IMG/VR virus record: IMGVR_UViG_3300036804_000287
Location: 1 to 20,877 of that record
Source of the DNA: a virus
Direction: 5' to 3' (one strand)
Length of the DNA stretch: 20,877 bases
Shown here: positions 1 to 6,869 of the stretch, piece by piece
Layout of the letters: the number at the start of each line of letters is the position of its first letter
How positions within the stretch are numbered: position 1 is the first letter of the stretch
Made by a program: the position numbers and the translations under genes
Notes under the pieces: model-generated
Seen by the model: the letters and a program-made list of their open reading frames with translations, nothing else
Databases searched by the model: none
What the model was told of the DNA's origin: nothing

Positions 1-2
1 CG

Positions 3-1961
3 CCCGGATCGGTTCTGACAGCCACCAGCTGCGCGGACTTCTCATCGAAGCTCGCTGCCGCCATCGGAGGCGAGACCATCGTTCTGCCCGCGGTGAACCT
101 CGGATGCGGTCCGATCACACTGCCGGTGGCTCCTGGAGTGAGCGACAGCCAATGGGTCACGATCAAGACAGATCAGACCGGAGCCCCCGGATATCCCGCT
201 TACGGAGTCAGGGCGACACCATGCCAGATCGGCATCGGCATGATCACCGGCTATCCGCTTTTTCCCTGCACCTCGGCGACGCGGCTGATGCCGCAGATCA
301 CCTGCAATACGACCAATTGCCAGGCGATCACGGCCGCTTCGGGCGCAAGCTTCTACCGTCTCGAGGGTCTCGAAGTGATCGGACCATCGAGCACGAATTC
401 GAACAACTACCTGGTCGGTCTCAACAATTCGAACGATCACATCGTGCTCTCGCACATGGCCATCCACGGCCAGCCGAATCCCATGTTCCTGACGACTCTC
501 GAGGACAAGGGAGGGATCTCCACCAGCGGATCGACCAACCTCGCGATCGTCGATTCCTGGGTGTGGGATTTCATGTGCGTGCACGGCGGCGCCTGTACCG
601 ACTCGCAGGCGATCGCTGGAGGCCTTGGCTCGGCCGGCGGCGGTCCCATCAAAGCGGTGAACGATTTTCTCTCGGCTTCGGGTGAGACCTGGCTCTTCGG
701 CGGCGGCACAGCGACGGCGACTCCCTGCGATCTCGAGTTCCGACGCAACCACAGCTTCAAACCGATATCGCTCTGGTTCCTGGGATCGGGAGCGACCGCC
801 TTCCCGATCATTAAGAACCTGGGCGAAGTGAAGAACGCCTGCCGCGTTCTTTACGAGGCCGACATTTTCGAAGGCGATTGGGCCGGCTACCAGGGCGACC
901 AGTTCGGCACCGCAATTCTTGCGACACCTAAAAATCAGTCGGTCTTCACCTCGGGTGTGGTGAACACCGCGAGCCCGAACGCCCTGACGGCGACAATGGG
1001 ATCCTTCCCTTCCACAACGACTCGAGTCGAACTGCCGGCTGGGTTCTTCACCGTGACCTCGTGGATCGATAGCACCCATGTGCACGTGACACCGGATCCC
1101 GGAAACAACACCGGCCTCACCGCCTCACACATTTGCGTGCCTGGCGCCGATCCGACCGCGGTGGTCGCGAATCTCACCATCCGCTACAGCATGATCATGC
1201 ACGTCGCCAACGGAATGGGGATTTCGACGGCGCTTTCGGACTGCCAGGATCAGTCCATGGGGATTCACTTTGTCTCGGTGCACGACGTCGTGCTCGATGA
1301 CGTCAATGGCGTGACTTATACGAATGCGACCTCGCCCTGCTGCGGAAACGGGTTTGCGTTCAAGGTCGCGAACGATCACCCGAGCAGCTCAGCGTGGCCC
1401 AACGATATTGAGATCAACCATGTCACGGCGCTGACGAAGGGATGGGCAAACGGAAAGGGGCAGGGTCTCTTCTACCAGTGCGACAGCCTGGTCGGAAGCT
1501 CTGGGACGCTTCCGCTCACCTACTTCAAGAACATCACCATCATCAACAGCATTGGCTCGGATCCGGCGATCGGTTTCCTGCGCGGCGGATGCGGCCAGTC
1601 GTTGCCAGGCGCCGGCATGGCCGGAACTCTGGCCGGCAACGAATGCTCCGATAACAACGGCGGGTTGAGCGGCGGAACTTGCACCTGGACGTTCGCCAAG
1701 AATCTGCTTCCCACGGGAGTCTTCACCAGCCAGAGCACCGGATCCCCTTATCCCTCGACCAATTCCATTTGCGGCACCGTGACGATGCCGACCTGCTTCC
1801 CCTCGAGCGGCTTCACGTTCGTCTTCGCCAATTACAACAACGGCAATGGCGGCGACTATCACCTGGCCACCGGGAGCCCTTACAAGAACCAGGGCACCGA
1901 CGGTCTCGATCTCGGAGCGCAGATCGATCTCATGAACGGGTTTCTCGCGAACGTGAACTAA
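3..1961 (+). CDS. Beta-helix (pectate-lyase-like fold) protein, tailspike-like, 5' truncated by window edge
   Basis: The reading frame is open from position 3 with no stop, so the gene begins upstream of the window. A start at the GTG at 93 would cut off in-frame residues (CADFSSKLAAAIGGETIVLP) that look like the usual opening turn of a right-handed beta-helix protein. The roughly 650 visible residues are rich in Asn, Gly, Ser and Thr, with regularly spaced short beta-like segments such as LEGLEVIGPSS and HIVLSHMAIHG. They end in YHLATGSPYKNQGTDGLDLG, a common C-terminal finish of parallel beta-helix repeat proteins. The stop lies 2 nt before the tail-terminator gene. I infer a virion-associated glycan-binding or glycan-cleaving spike; no catalytic residues can be assigned. 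A host-derived beta-helix protein is the alternative. Confidence 0.65.
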   Translation, partial: PGSVLTATSCADFSSKLAAAIGGETIVLPAVNLGCGPITLPVAPGVSDSQWVTIKTDQTGAPGYPAYGVRATPCQIGIGMITGYPLFPCTSATRLMPQITCNTTNCQAITAASGASFYRLEGLEVIGPSSTNSNNYLVGLNNSNDHIVLSHMAIHGQPNPMFLTTLEDKGGISTSGSTNLAIVDSWVWDFMCVHGGACTDSQAIAGGLGSAGGGPIKAVNDFLSASGETWLFGGGTATATPCDLEFRRNHSFKPISLWFLGSGATAFPIIKNLGEVKNACRVLYEADIFEGDWAGYQGDQFGTAILATPKNQSVFTSGVVNTASPNALTATMGSFPSTTTRVELPAGFFTVTSWIDSTHVHVTPDPGNNTGLTASHICVPGADPTAVVANLTIRYSMIMHVANGMGISTALSDCQDQSMGIHFVSVHDVVLDDVNGVTYTNATSPCCGNGFAFKVANDHPSSSAWPNDIEINHVTALTKGWANGKGQGLFYQCDSLVGSSGTLPLTYFKNITIINSIGSDPAIGFLRGGCGQSLPGAGMAGTLAGNECSDNNGGLSGGTCTWTFAKNLLPTGVFTSQSTGSPYPSTNSICGTVTMPTCFPSSGFTFVFANYNNGNGGDYHLATGSPYKNQGTDGLDLGAQIDLMNGFLANVN

Positions 1962-1963
1962 CA

Positions 1964-2620
1964 GTGATTCTCAACGGTCTATACCAGGTGCTCTCCCAAT
2001 CGGGCGCAACCTCGAGCCTGATTGCCGCTTGTCCTGGCGGGAAGCCTGGCACGGCAATTTACTTCACGCTCGCAGCGAAAGGCAGTGCGCGTCCCTTTGT
2101 CGTGATCAGCATCATCGATGCGCCGCCGGCCGAGCAGTCGATGGATGGATCGAGCGCGCTGATCGAGTCGCGGATCCAGTTTGACAGCTATGCCGACGAC
2201 CAGCTCACCGCGAGGGCGCTCTCGAAAGCCATCCGGCTGCTGCTCGAGGATTTCGATGCGACGCTGCCCGACGGAACCACGGCCGCCTTCACAGGCGTGA
2301 ACATCGACACCGATGGCCCGTATGAGGTCGGCGGCGCCGGGTATCTGTTTCGCAACATTCTCGACCTCTCGGCCTTCTACCAGGAGCAGGTGAACACCGT
2401 GCAAAGCTATCCACCCCGTCTCTACTCGCTGATCGGAACGCAGGACGGAACCAACGTGAACTTCACACTGCCGACGGCCGTCGTCGATGCCACCACGCTG
2501 ATGCTCTATTTGAACGGCCAGATGCTGATCGCGCCCGATCAGTATTCGCTGAGCGGTGGAATCAATATCACATTCGTCCAGGCGCCGGCTTCGGGCGACG
2601 TCGTGAGGGCATGGTTCTAA
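1964..2620 (+). CDS. Tail terminator/completion protein (DUF3168, lambda gpU-like) with C-terminal extension
   Basis: The GTG at 1964, 2 nt after the previous stop, is chosen because the upstream in-frame stretch overlaps the beta-helix gene and is Arg/His-rich shadow sequence. The protein is 218 aa. Residues 1 to about 145 carry the DUF3168 pattern: a short helix (ILNGLYQVLSQSG), a strand, a PFVVISII segment, then RIQFDSYADDQLTARALSKA and a further helix. This family caps the tail tube at the head-proximal end. DUF3168 proteins are usually 110-150 aa. Here residues about 150-218 add a beta domain (NVNFTLPTAVVDATTLMLYL, then a final GDVVRAWF) of a type seen in phage fibre and adhesin proteins. 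The stop overlaps the next start as TAATG. Confidence 0.7.
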   Translation: MILNGLYQVLSQSGATSSLIAACPGGKPGTAIYFTLAAKGSARPFVVISIIDAPPAEQSMDGSSALIESRIQFDSYADDQLTARALSKAIRLLLEDFDATLPDGTTAAFTGVNIDTDGPYEVGGAGYLFRNILDLSAFYQEQVNTVQSYPPRLYSLIGTQDGTNVNFTLPTAVVDATTLMLYLNGQMLIAPDQYSLSGGINITFVQAPASGDVVRAWF

Positions 2621-3048
2621 TGCTGAAAAAAACACTTCTCATTCTTGCGCTCTCGGCCGCGGCCGCGGCGCAGAACCAGATCGACTTTTCGAAGCAGATC
2701 AAGAACTTCAGCGGTTATGTCTCGATCCCCTTCGAATCGCCGGCGCTCACCGACTCGGGCGTGAACCAGTTCGAGTTCCCTCACAAGATGTCGTTCGTGC
2801 GCATCTATTGCAGCACCGACCAGGGAACGCTTTCGATCAACTTCGAAATTCGCAGCGAGGCGTCGCCGGATTCGCCAGGCACGCCGATTCTCGCTTCGGC
2901 TCTGGTCTGCAATTCCACCGGAGTCAGCACGACGACGTTTGCCGTTGCCGCGGTCAGCGCCGACACGCCGGTGGCGCTGGTGATCTCTGCCGTTAGCGGC
3001 GCGCCCAACAAGGCCCGAGCTTTTCTGAAATCTCAAATCAGTCAATGA
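2620..3048 (+). CDS. Small protein with Sec signal peptide, unknown function, inside the tail operon
   Basis: The start is the ATG at 2620, overlapping the previous stop (TAATG). An ATG at 2611 would only add three residues. The N-terminus MLKKTLLILALSAAAAAQNQ is a textbook Sec signal peptide (basic n-region, hydrophobic core, small residues before a likely cut near Ala/Gln 17-18). The remaining roughly 125 residues are beta-rich and have two cysteines (IYCSTDQ and LVCNSTG) that could form a disulfide after export. No family is recognised. It is the first of three consecutive exported proteins set between the tail terminator and tail tube genes. It could be a surface decoration or lysogen envelope protein. 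The stop TGA overlaps an ATG at 3045. Confidence 0.65.
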   Translation: MLKKTLLILALSAAAAAQNQIDFSKQIKNFSGYVSIPFESPALTDSGVNQFEFPHKMSFVRIYCSTDQGTLSINFEIRSEASPDSPGTPILASALVCNSTGVSTTTFAVAAVSADTPVALVISAVSGAPNKARAFLKSQISQ

Positions 3049-3059
3049 GGGAACGTCCC

Positions 3060-3731
3060 ATGAAACGAGTTCTGCTCCTCGCGATCGGCGTGCTGCTTTC
3101 GGCCTCGATCGCCTTTGCGCAGACCGAGGTGATCCCATCCGACAACGGCGTCGGCGCCGAGGTCGGGCGCCATACGATCGTTCACAAGCGAAATCTGCCC
3201 CTCTGGATCGCAACCTTCGGGCGCAAGGGACGCGAGAAGATTCAGCCGGCGCCAGGCTGGCGCGCGCCACATTTCGTTCACCCGGTGCACGTCGTCGCAC
3301 GGCACTCCGATGGCGCCATCTTTTCCGATCAGTGGACGCATAACCTGAGAACGACCGGTGGCGCCGACTGGCAGGCCTCGGCGATGGCGAACACATCCGC
3401 GCAGCCGGCCAGCTGCAACTATGTCGCCGTCACCAATGACGCCACGGCTCCGGCCGCCGGCGATTGCGCCGCCGGATCCTCGGCCTGCACCCTGACGTCA
3501 GAGATCTCGACCAACGGCCTGGCGCGCGCCCAGGGCACCTATGCCCACAGCAACGGCACCGCCAGCTATACGGTCGCCAAGACCTTCAGCGCGAGTGGCA
3601 CCCAGGCCAGCCAGAAGAGCGGGCTCTTCAATGCCTCATCCTCGGGCACCATGTGCTTTGAAGCGACTTACAGCGCCGTGACCGTGAACAGTGGCGACAC
3701 TCTCACCATCACCTGGACAGTGACTTACTAA
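3060..3731 (+). CDS. Exported phage fibre-like protein with C-terminal virion beta domain
   Basis: I choose the ATG at 3060, preceded by a GAGGGA ribosome-binding site at 3047-3052, over the overlapping ATG at 3045. This start begins a clean signal peptide (MKRVLLLAIGVLLSASIAFA) with cleavage before QT. The protein is 223 aa. Residues 21-95 are basic and unrecognised. Residues about 100-223 match a domain I know from many phage tail and fibre proteins: NYVAVTNDATAPAAGD, then LTSEISTNGLARAQGTYAHS, TASYTVAKTFSASGTQ, KSGLFNASSSGTMCFEATYS, and a final GDTLTITWTVTY. It has four cysteines. A signal peptide on such a domain is unusual, because virion proteins normally assemble in the cytoplasm. Confidence 0.7.
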   Translation: MKRVLLLAIGVLLSASIAFAQTEVIPSDNGVGAEVGRHTIVHKRNLPLWIATFGRKGREKIQPAPGWRAPHFVHPVHVVARHSDGAIFSDQWTHNLRTTGGADWQASAMANTSAQPASCNYVAVTNDATAPAAGDCAAGSSACTLTSEISTNGLARAQGTYAHSNGTASYTVAKTFSASGTQASQKSGLFNASSSGTMCFEATYSAVTVNSGDTLTITWTVTY

Positions 3732-3732
3732 C

Positions 3733-4833
3733 TTGCCGAGATCGTTACAACTCGTAGCCGTCGTCGCTCTGCTGTGCTGTTCATGCTGGGGCAGCATCGC
3801 CGCGTCTCACGTCGGGTCCCAGACCGCGACCTCGGGCACGCTCGTATCGACAGTAACCATCAATGCCGGCGACACCGTCGTCGTTGGCGTCTTAATGAGC
3901 TCAGCCGCTGCCCGCACCGCAAGCGCGGCGGACTCCAGCGGCGTTAACACCTACACATCGCAAGTTGCTACCAGCAACGGATCGAACGTGCAGGTGGCGA
4001 TTCTGACGGCCGCCAATGTCACGAATTCAGCGACGTCGGTGACTGTAACCATCAGCGGAACCTATAACCGGGCGGACGTCGTCGTTTCGACCTACACAGG
4101 CGTCGGAAGCAACGGAGTCGGAACCAACAATGTTCAGCAGGGTTCGAGCACTACACCGACGATTGCGCTGACCACGCAGGACGCGAATAACTTCGTTGTC
4201 GCCTGCTTCGCTCAGGCTTTTTCCGGGGCGATCACCTTCTCGGCGAATGTTGGGAACCTTCGCGTGCAGCAGGCCGGCGGCACGACGAACGCCGCTGGAA
4301 TTAACGACAATACCGCGGTCTCGGCCGGAAGCGTCACGAACACCGCGACCAGCAATCGCAATGGCAATTGGGCAGCCGTGGCCGTCGAGCTTCGCTCGAC
4401 CGGAGGCGGAGCCAGCCAAAGCCGATCGGTTTCGGAAACTCTCACCGAGGCCGACAGCGCGGCGATTGGGTTTGCGCCTGGCGGCCCATCTCTATCGCTG
4501 GCTACCTCAGCCGCGGTCACCCTGAATTTTGGAACGGGATCCACGCTCGCTCTCACAACTTCGCCGGCGGTCAAGATGGGTCTCGGAACCGCTCCCAGCC
4601 TCGCTCTCACGACGAGCTCGTCGGTCTCGCGTATTGCTGCCTTCAGCCGGCCGCTGGCGCTCACGCTGACTGAATTCGATTCAGCCGCGGAGCTGCTCAC
4701 CGCCTCCCGCGCAGTGAGCGCGAGCCTTTCGACTGCCGACGGCGTTTCGGCGACAAAGGCCAGCGGAGCCGGTCACAAAAATGGGTTCATCATCATCACC
4801 CGTGTTCAAGGTGAGAGTCGCCGCGGCTTATGA
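3733..4833 (+). CDS. Exported Ser/Thr-rich repeat protein, putative adhesin or fibre
   Basis: The start is a TTG at 3733, 2 nt after the previous stop, giving a signal peptide rich in Leu, Val and Cys (LQLVAVVALLCCSCWGSIAA). No ribosome-binding site is visible, so coupling to the upstream gene is likely. The protein is 366 aa. Residues 25-220 look like a beta-sandwich (INAGDTVVVGVLMSS, then DSSGVNTYTSQVA, VTISGTYNRADVVVSTYTGV). Residues about 229-342 hold five or six degenerate repeats of about 18-20 aa (LSLATSAAVTLNFGTGS, then LALTTSPAVKMGLGTAP, LALTTSSSVSRIAAF). A short C-terminal tail follows (GFIIITRVQGESRRGL). The stop overlaps the tail-tube start (ATGA). The function is unknown; the repeats suggest an extended stalk or adhesin. 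Confidence 0.65.
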   Translation: MPRSLQLVAVVALLCCSCWGSIAASHVGSQTATSGTLVSTVTINAGDTVVVGVLMSSAAARTASAADSSGVNTYTSQVATSNGSNVQVAILTAANVTNSATSVTVTISGTYNRADVVVSTYTGVGSNGVGTNNVQQGSSTTPTIALTTQDANNFVVACFAQAFSGAITFSANVGNLRVQQAGGTTNAAGINDNTAVSAGSVTNTATSNRNGNWAAVAVELRSTGGGASQSRSVSETLTEADSAAIGFAPGGPSLSLATSAAVTLNFGTGSTLALTTSPAVKMGLGTAPSLALTTSSSVSRIAAFSRPLALTLTEFDSAAELLTASRAVSASLSTADGVSATKASGAGHKNGFIIITRVQGESRRGL

Positions 4834-5300
4834 ATTCGACCGCATACCCGGGATACGGATGCAAGCTGAAGATGTCCGTCGACGGCGGCACCACGTTCAC
4901 GCCGATCGCGCAGCTGAAGAGTTTCGAACCCTCGGGCTCGAAGCAGCAGCATGTTGATCAGACGAACCTGTCGACGCCTGCAAATTTTACCCAGCCGCTC
5001 GCGGTGAAGGTCACCAGCGGCGAGCTCTCCCTCGAGGGCGTGCTGATACCGACCGATTCGAGCCAGCTCAGCCTGGGATCCGTGCACACGGACATGACCG
5101 TCGGGACTTTTCTCGCCGTGCTCTCTGACGGAAGCCAGTGGATGTTTCAGGCCCTGGTCAGCGAATACGTGCCTTTCAAGGTCAAAGTGAAAAGCGCGCT
5201 CACATTTTCCGCGAAGCTCACCGTGCTGGCTGGCTATTTCGTGATGTCCGGAGCCTTCGACCAGGCGGCCTTCGATCAGAACGCTTTCCAGGTCGGGTAG
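4830..5300 (+). CDS. Major tail tube protein, copy 1 (lambda gpV-like)
   Basis: This 156-aa protein has the size and pattern of siphovirus tail tube proteins. It opens with PGYGCKLKMSVDGGTTFTPI and a QLKSFEPSG strand. A central GELSLEGV motif at residues 64-71 follows, then alternating beta strands ending in KVKVKSALTFSAKL. Tube proteins polymerise as hexameric rings around the tape measure. It ends in AFDQAAFDQNAFQVG, a Phe-repeating tail that I have seen in phage proteins but cannot assign. The start overlaps the previous stop by ATGA and lacks a strong ribosome-binding site. The next gene is a paralogue, with a 23-nt identical stretch at the same codon positions. Confidence 0.75.
   Translation: MNSTAYPGYGCKLKMSVDGGTTFTPIAQLKSFEPSGSKQQHVDQTNLSTPANFTQPLAVKVTSGELSLEGVLIPTDSSQLSLGSVHTDMTVGTFLAVLSDGSQWMFQALVSEYVPFKVKVKSALTFSAKLTVLAGYFVMSGAFDQAAFDQNAFQVG
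5019..5041 (+). repeat. 23-nt exact repeat, copy 1 (partner 5517-5539)
   Basis: A 23-nt identical stretch encodes GELSLEGV in both tail-tube genes. It starts exactly 189 nt after each start codon, so it marks homologous codon positions of a tandem gene duplication. It contains GAGCTC and CTCGAG in a row. Confidence 0.8.
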
Positions 5301-5327
5301 CAAAGACCACTTCTAAGGAGAACCTCA

Positions 5328-5756
5328 ATGACAACCACCGCATCGCCGGGATACGGATCGCACCTCGGCTACAGCAACACCAGCTTCGCCAGCACCACGA
5401 ACATCGGGCAGCTCAAGATGTTCGACGGCGCCGGCGGCAAGGGCAACTTCGACGACATCTTCAACATGGACTCGCCCGATATCAACGAGGAAGTGCTGAA
5501 GACCACGATCAAGCCGGGCGAGCTCTCCCTCGAGGGCGTCTACAACGGCGGCGATCCGACGGGGTTCACCAATCTGCTCACCCAGCTTTATCTCTCCGGC
5601 CAGGCCGCTCAGGGCTACTGGAAGATCACGCTGAGCGACACCCACACCATCCAGTTCCGCGCTTATGTGTCGGATCTGTCTCTCAAGGTCGATGCCAAGA
5701 AGGCGATCACTTTCAGCGCGAAGCTGATGATCACCGGCGGCATCGCGTTCGCCTAA
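5328..5756 (+). CDS. Major tail tube protein, copy 2
   Basis: This 142-aa protein is preceded by a strong AAGGAG ribosome-binding site at 5315-5320, 7 nt before the ATG. It shares with the upstream copy PGYG near the N-terminus, IGQLKMF, GELSLEGV at residue 64, and the C-terminal KKAITFSAKLMITGG pattern. The middle differs (FDDIFNMDSPDINEEV). It lacks the Phe-repeating C-terminal tail of copy 1. The much better ribosome-binding site suggests that this copy is the abundant tube subunit and copy 1 a minor or specialised form; that is inference. A very strong hairpin follows about 30 nt after the stop. Confidence 0.75.
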   Translation: MTTTASPGYGSHLGYSNTSFASTTNIGQLKMFDGAGGKGNFDDIFNMDSPDINEEVLKTTIKPGELSLEGVYNGGDPTGFTNLLTQLYLSGQAAQGYWKITLSDTHTIQFRAYVSDLSLKVDAKKAITFSAKLMITGGIAFA

Positions 5757-5785
5757 GAGGTATAGCTCCGGGTTCTCCACCTGGT

Positions 5786-5824
5786 GGCGCCGCGGGCCTC
5801 GGCCGAGCTGAGGCCTGCGGCGTC
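5786..5824 (+). promoter_or_regulatory. Very strong intercistronic hairpin after the tail tube genes
   Basis: Arms 5786-5800 and 5810-5824 pair over 15 bp with two G-U wobbles. The nine-base loop (5801-5809) can pair three more. No T-tract follows, so it is not a standard terminator. It separates the tail tube genes, needed in large amounts, from the tail chaperone genes, needed in small amounts. I infer an mRNA-stabilising, processing or attenuating element. Confidence 0.55.
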
Positions 5825-5891
5825 TCAGGGCCGTAAACACTGGAGAATCTCAACTATCGCTTCTAGCTATGAAAAAGGGAGACACAAACTC

Positions 5892-6515
5892 GTGAACGAT
5901 CTGTTGCTCAGGGAACTTGCGCCGCCGGCGAAAGTCTCGCTTGGTGGCAAGGAGTACTCGCTCAGTTTTCCTATGCAGGCCGTGATCCTGTACAAGCAGG
6001 AAACCGCGAAGATCGATCGCCAGCGGTCGGCGGATCGCCCCAAGCTCGGCCGCGAACAACTGCAGGAGCTCCGCAAGCGGCGCCAGCAGGCAATTCGCGA
6101 GGCCCAGCCGTTCGCTCCAAAAAAGGGCGACGAGTGGCTGACGGAATCGCGCGAGCAGTTCGAAGCTCTGATGGAAGAGGCGACCGCGCTCAAGATCCAG
6201 ATCGACGAAGCCGCCGGCACGGGCGACAGCCTTTTCGATCTGAACAACTGGAGAAAGATCGGCCTCGATATCGATCCCGAGCGCTTGCTTCTGGCTTTGT
6301 GGGTCGGGCTTCATCGTTCCGAGGACAAGGTCTTCCAGGCATCGCTAAGCCTCGAGGAGCTCGCTCCTCTGGTAAATGCCAGAAATGCGATCGCAATCAC
6401 CACCGCGATCTCCGAGGCACTGACCTCCTCGCTGATCGCGAAGGATGATGAACCAAAAAACGGCCACGCGCCGGAGACGAGTCCGGCGCCGACGAGCGAG
6501 ACTACGAGTGCGTAA
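5892..6515 (+). CDS. Tail assembly chaperone, short form (lambda gpG-like)
   Basis: I choose the GTG at 5892, 11 nt after AAAGGGA, which begins VNDLLLRELAPPAKVSLGGK. An ATG at 5784 in the same frame would add 36 residues derived from the hairpin region and is rejected. The protein is 207 aa. The pattern is that of siphovirus tail chaperones: an N-terminal strand pair (KVSLGGKEYSLSFPMQAVIL), a charged helical middle (roughly residues 30-110), and a WRKIGLDIDPERLLLALWVG helix. A low-complexity Pro/Thr-rich end (APETSPAPTSETTSA) follows, the part replaced when ribosomes shift frame. Chaperones of this type coat the tape measure before tube polymerisation. It is 207 aa against 140 in lambda. Confidence 0.7.
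   Translation: MNDLLLRELAPPAKVSLGGKEYSLSFPMQAVILYKQETAKIDRQRSADRPKLGREQLQELRKRRQQAIREAQPFAPKKGDEWLTESREQFEALMEEATALKIQIDEAAGTGDSLFDLNNWRKIGLDIDPERLLLALWVGLHRSEDKVFQASLSLEELAPLVNARNAIAITTAISEALTSSLIAKDDEPKNGHAPETSPAPTSETTSA
6455..6489 (+). promoter_or_regulatory. Programmed -1 frameshift signal: A AAA AAC plus downstream hairpin
   Basis: The heptamer A_AAA_AAC (6455-6461) lies in the correct phase of the gpG-like frame (codons CCA AAA AAC). A 6-nt spacer follows. Then comes a perfect 8-bp stem, GCGCCGGA (6468-6475) with TCCGGCGC (6482-6489), and a six-base loop. A stop in the -1 frame at 6449-6451 lies 3 nt before the heptamer, so the shift window is narrow and contains this site. All parts of a classical -1 frameshift signal are visible; function is inferred. 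Confidence 0.85.
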
Positions 6516-6865
6516 TCCGCGATCTCTGGGTGGCGGCCACGCGGGAGGGAATCGGCGAAGCAGAGTTTCTCGCCATGCCGCCTGTCGCCCTCGATGCCCT
6601 GGTCCGATCGGCGGCGATCGAAGCTTTGCGGCCGGCCGCCATGATCTGCGCGGCCATCATGAACACCCACAACGATTACGAGAAACGGCCGCAGGGCTGG
6701 AGTCCTGCAGACTTCCTGCCGGGCGCCGAGCCCGCGCGCGACGAGAGCATGGACGAGTTCGTCGAAAAGGTGCAGCGCGGCGAGAAGTTCGAGCCACCAC
6801 CACCCGAGGTGATGGACGCTTTTCGCGATCGCATGGCCTCGATGTTCGGAAAGGCGCAAGGCTGA
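6461..6865 (+). CDS. T domain of the tail assembly chaperone, made by -1 frameshift (lambda gpGT-like)
   Basis: This is the -1 frame relative to the gpG-like gene. It is open from just after a TGA at 6449-6451 to 6865 and has no good start codon before its conserved-looking first part (DYECVIRDLWVAATREGIGE). The next possible starts, a GTG at 6530 and an ATG at 6575, have no convincing ribosome-binding site. The frame carries the T-domain signature AAMICAAIMNTHNDYEKRPQ then SPADFLPG. Shifting at the slippery site 6455-6461 gives a fusion of about 324 aa, 190 from the upstream frame and 134 from this one. By analogy with lambda GT, the fusion links tape measure and tube subunits. Confidence 0.75.
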   Translation, partial: RPRAGDESGADERDYECVIRDLWVAATREGIGEAEFLAMPPVALDALVRSAAIEALRPAAMICAAIMNTHNDYEKRPQGWSPADFLPGAEPARDESMDEFVEKVQRGEKFEPPPPEVMDAFRDRMASMFGKAQG

Positions 6866-6869
6866 TCCC

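Noticed and set aside
42-1085. 347-codon minus-strand frame opposite the beta-helix gene
   Set aside because: Arg/His/Gly-rich shadow of a GC-rich coding strand; no start signals and no family pattern, while the plus strand is clearly coding.
3060-3731. Target gene of a diversity-generating retroelement
   Set aside because: I looked for a reverse transcriptase gene and a template repeat in the window and found neither.
5784-5891. Longer start for the gpG-like chaperone
   Set aside because: The extra 36 residues come from the hairpin region and the spacer, and the ribosome-binding site and conserved start fit the GTG at 5892.
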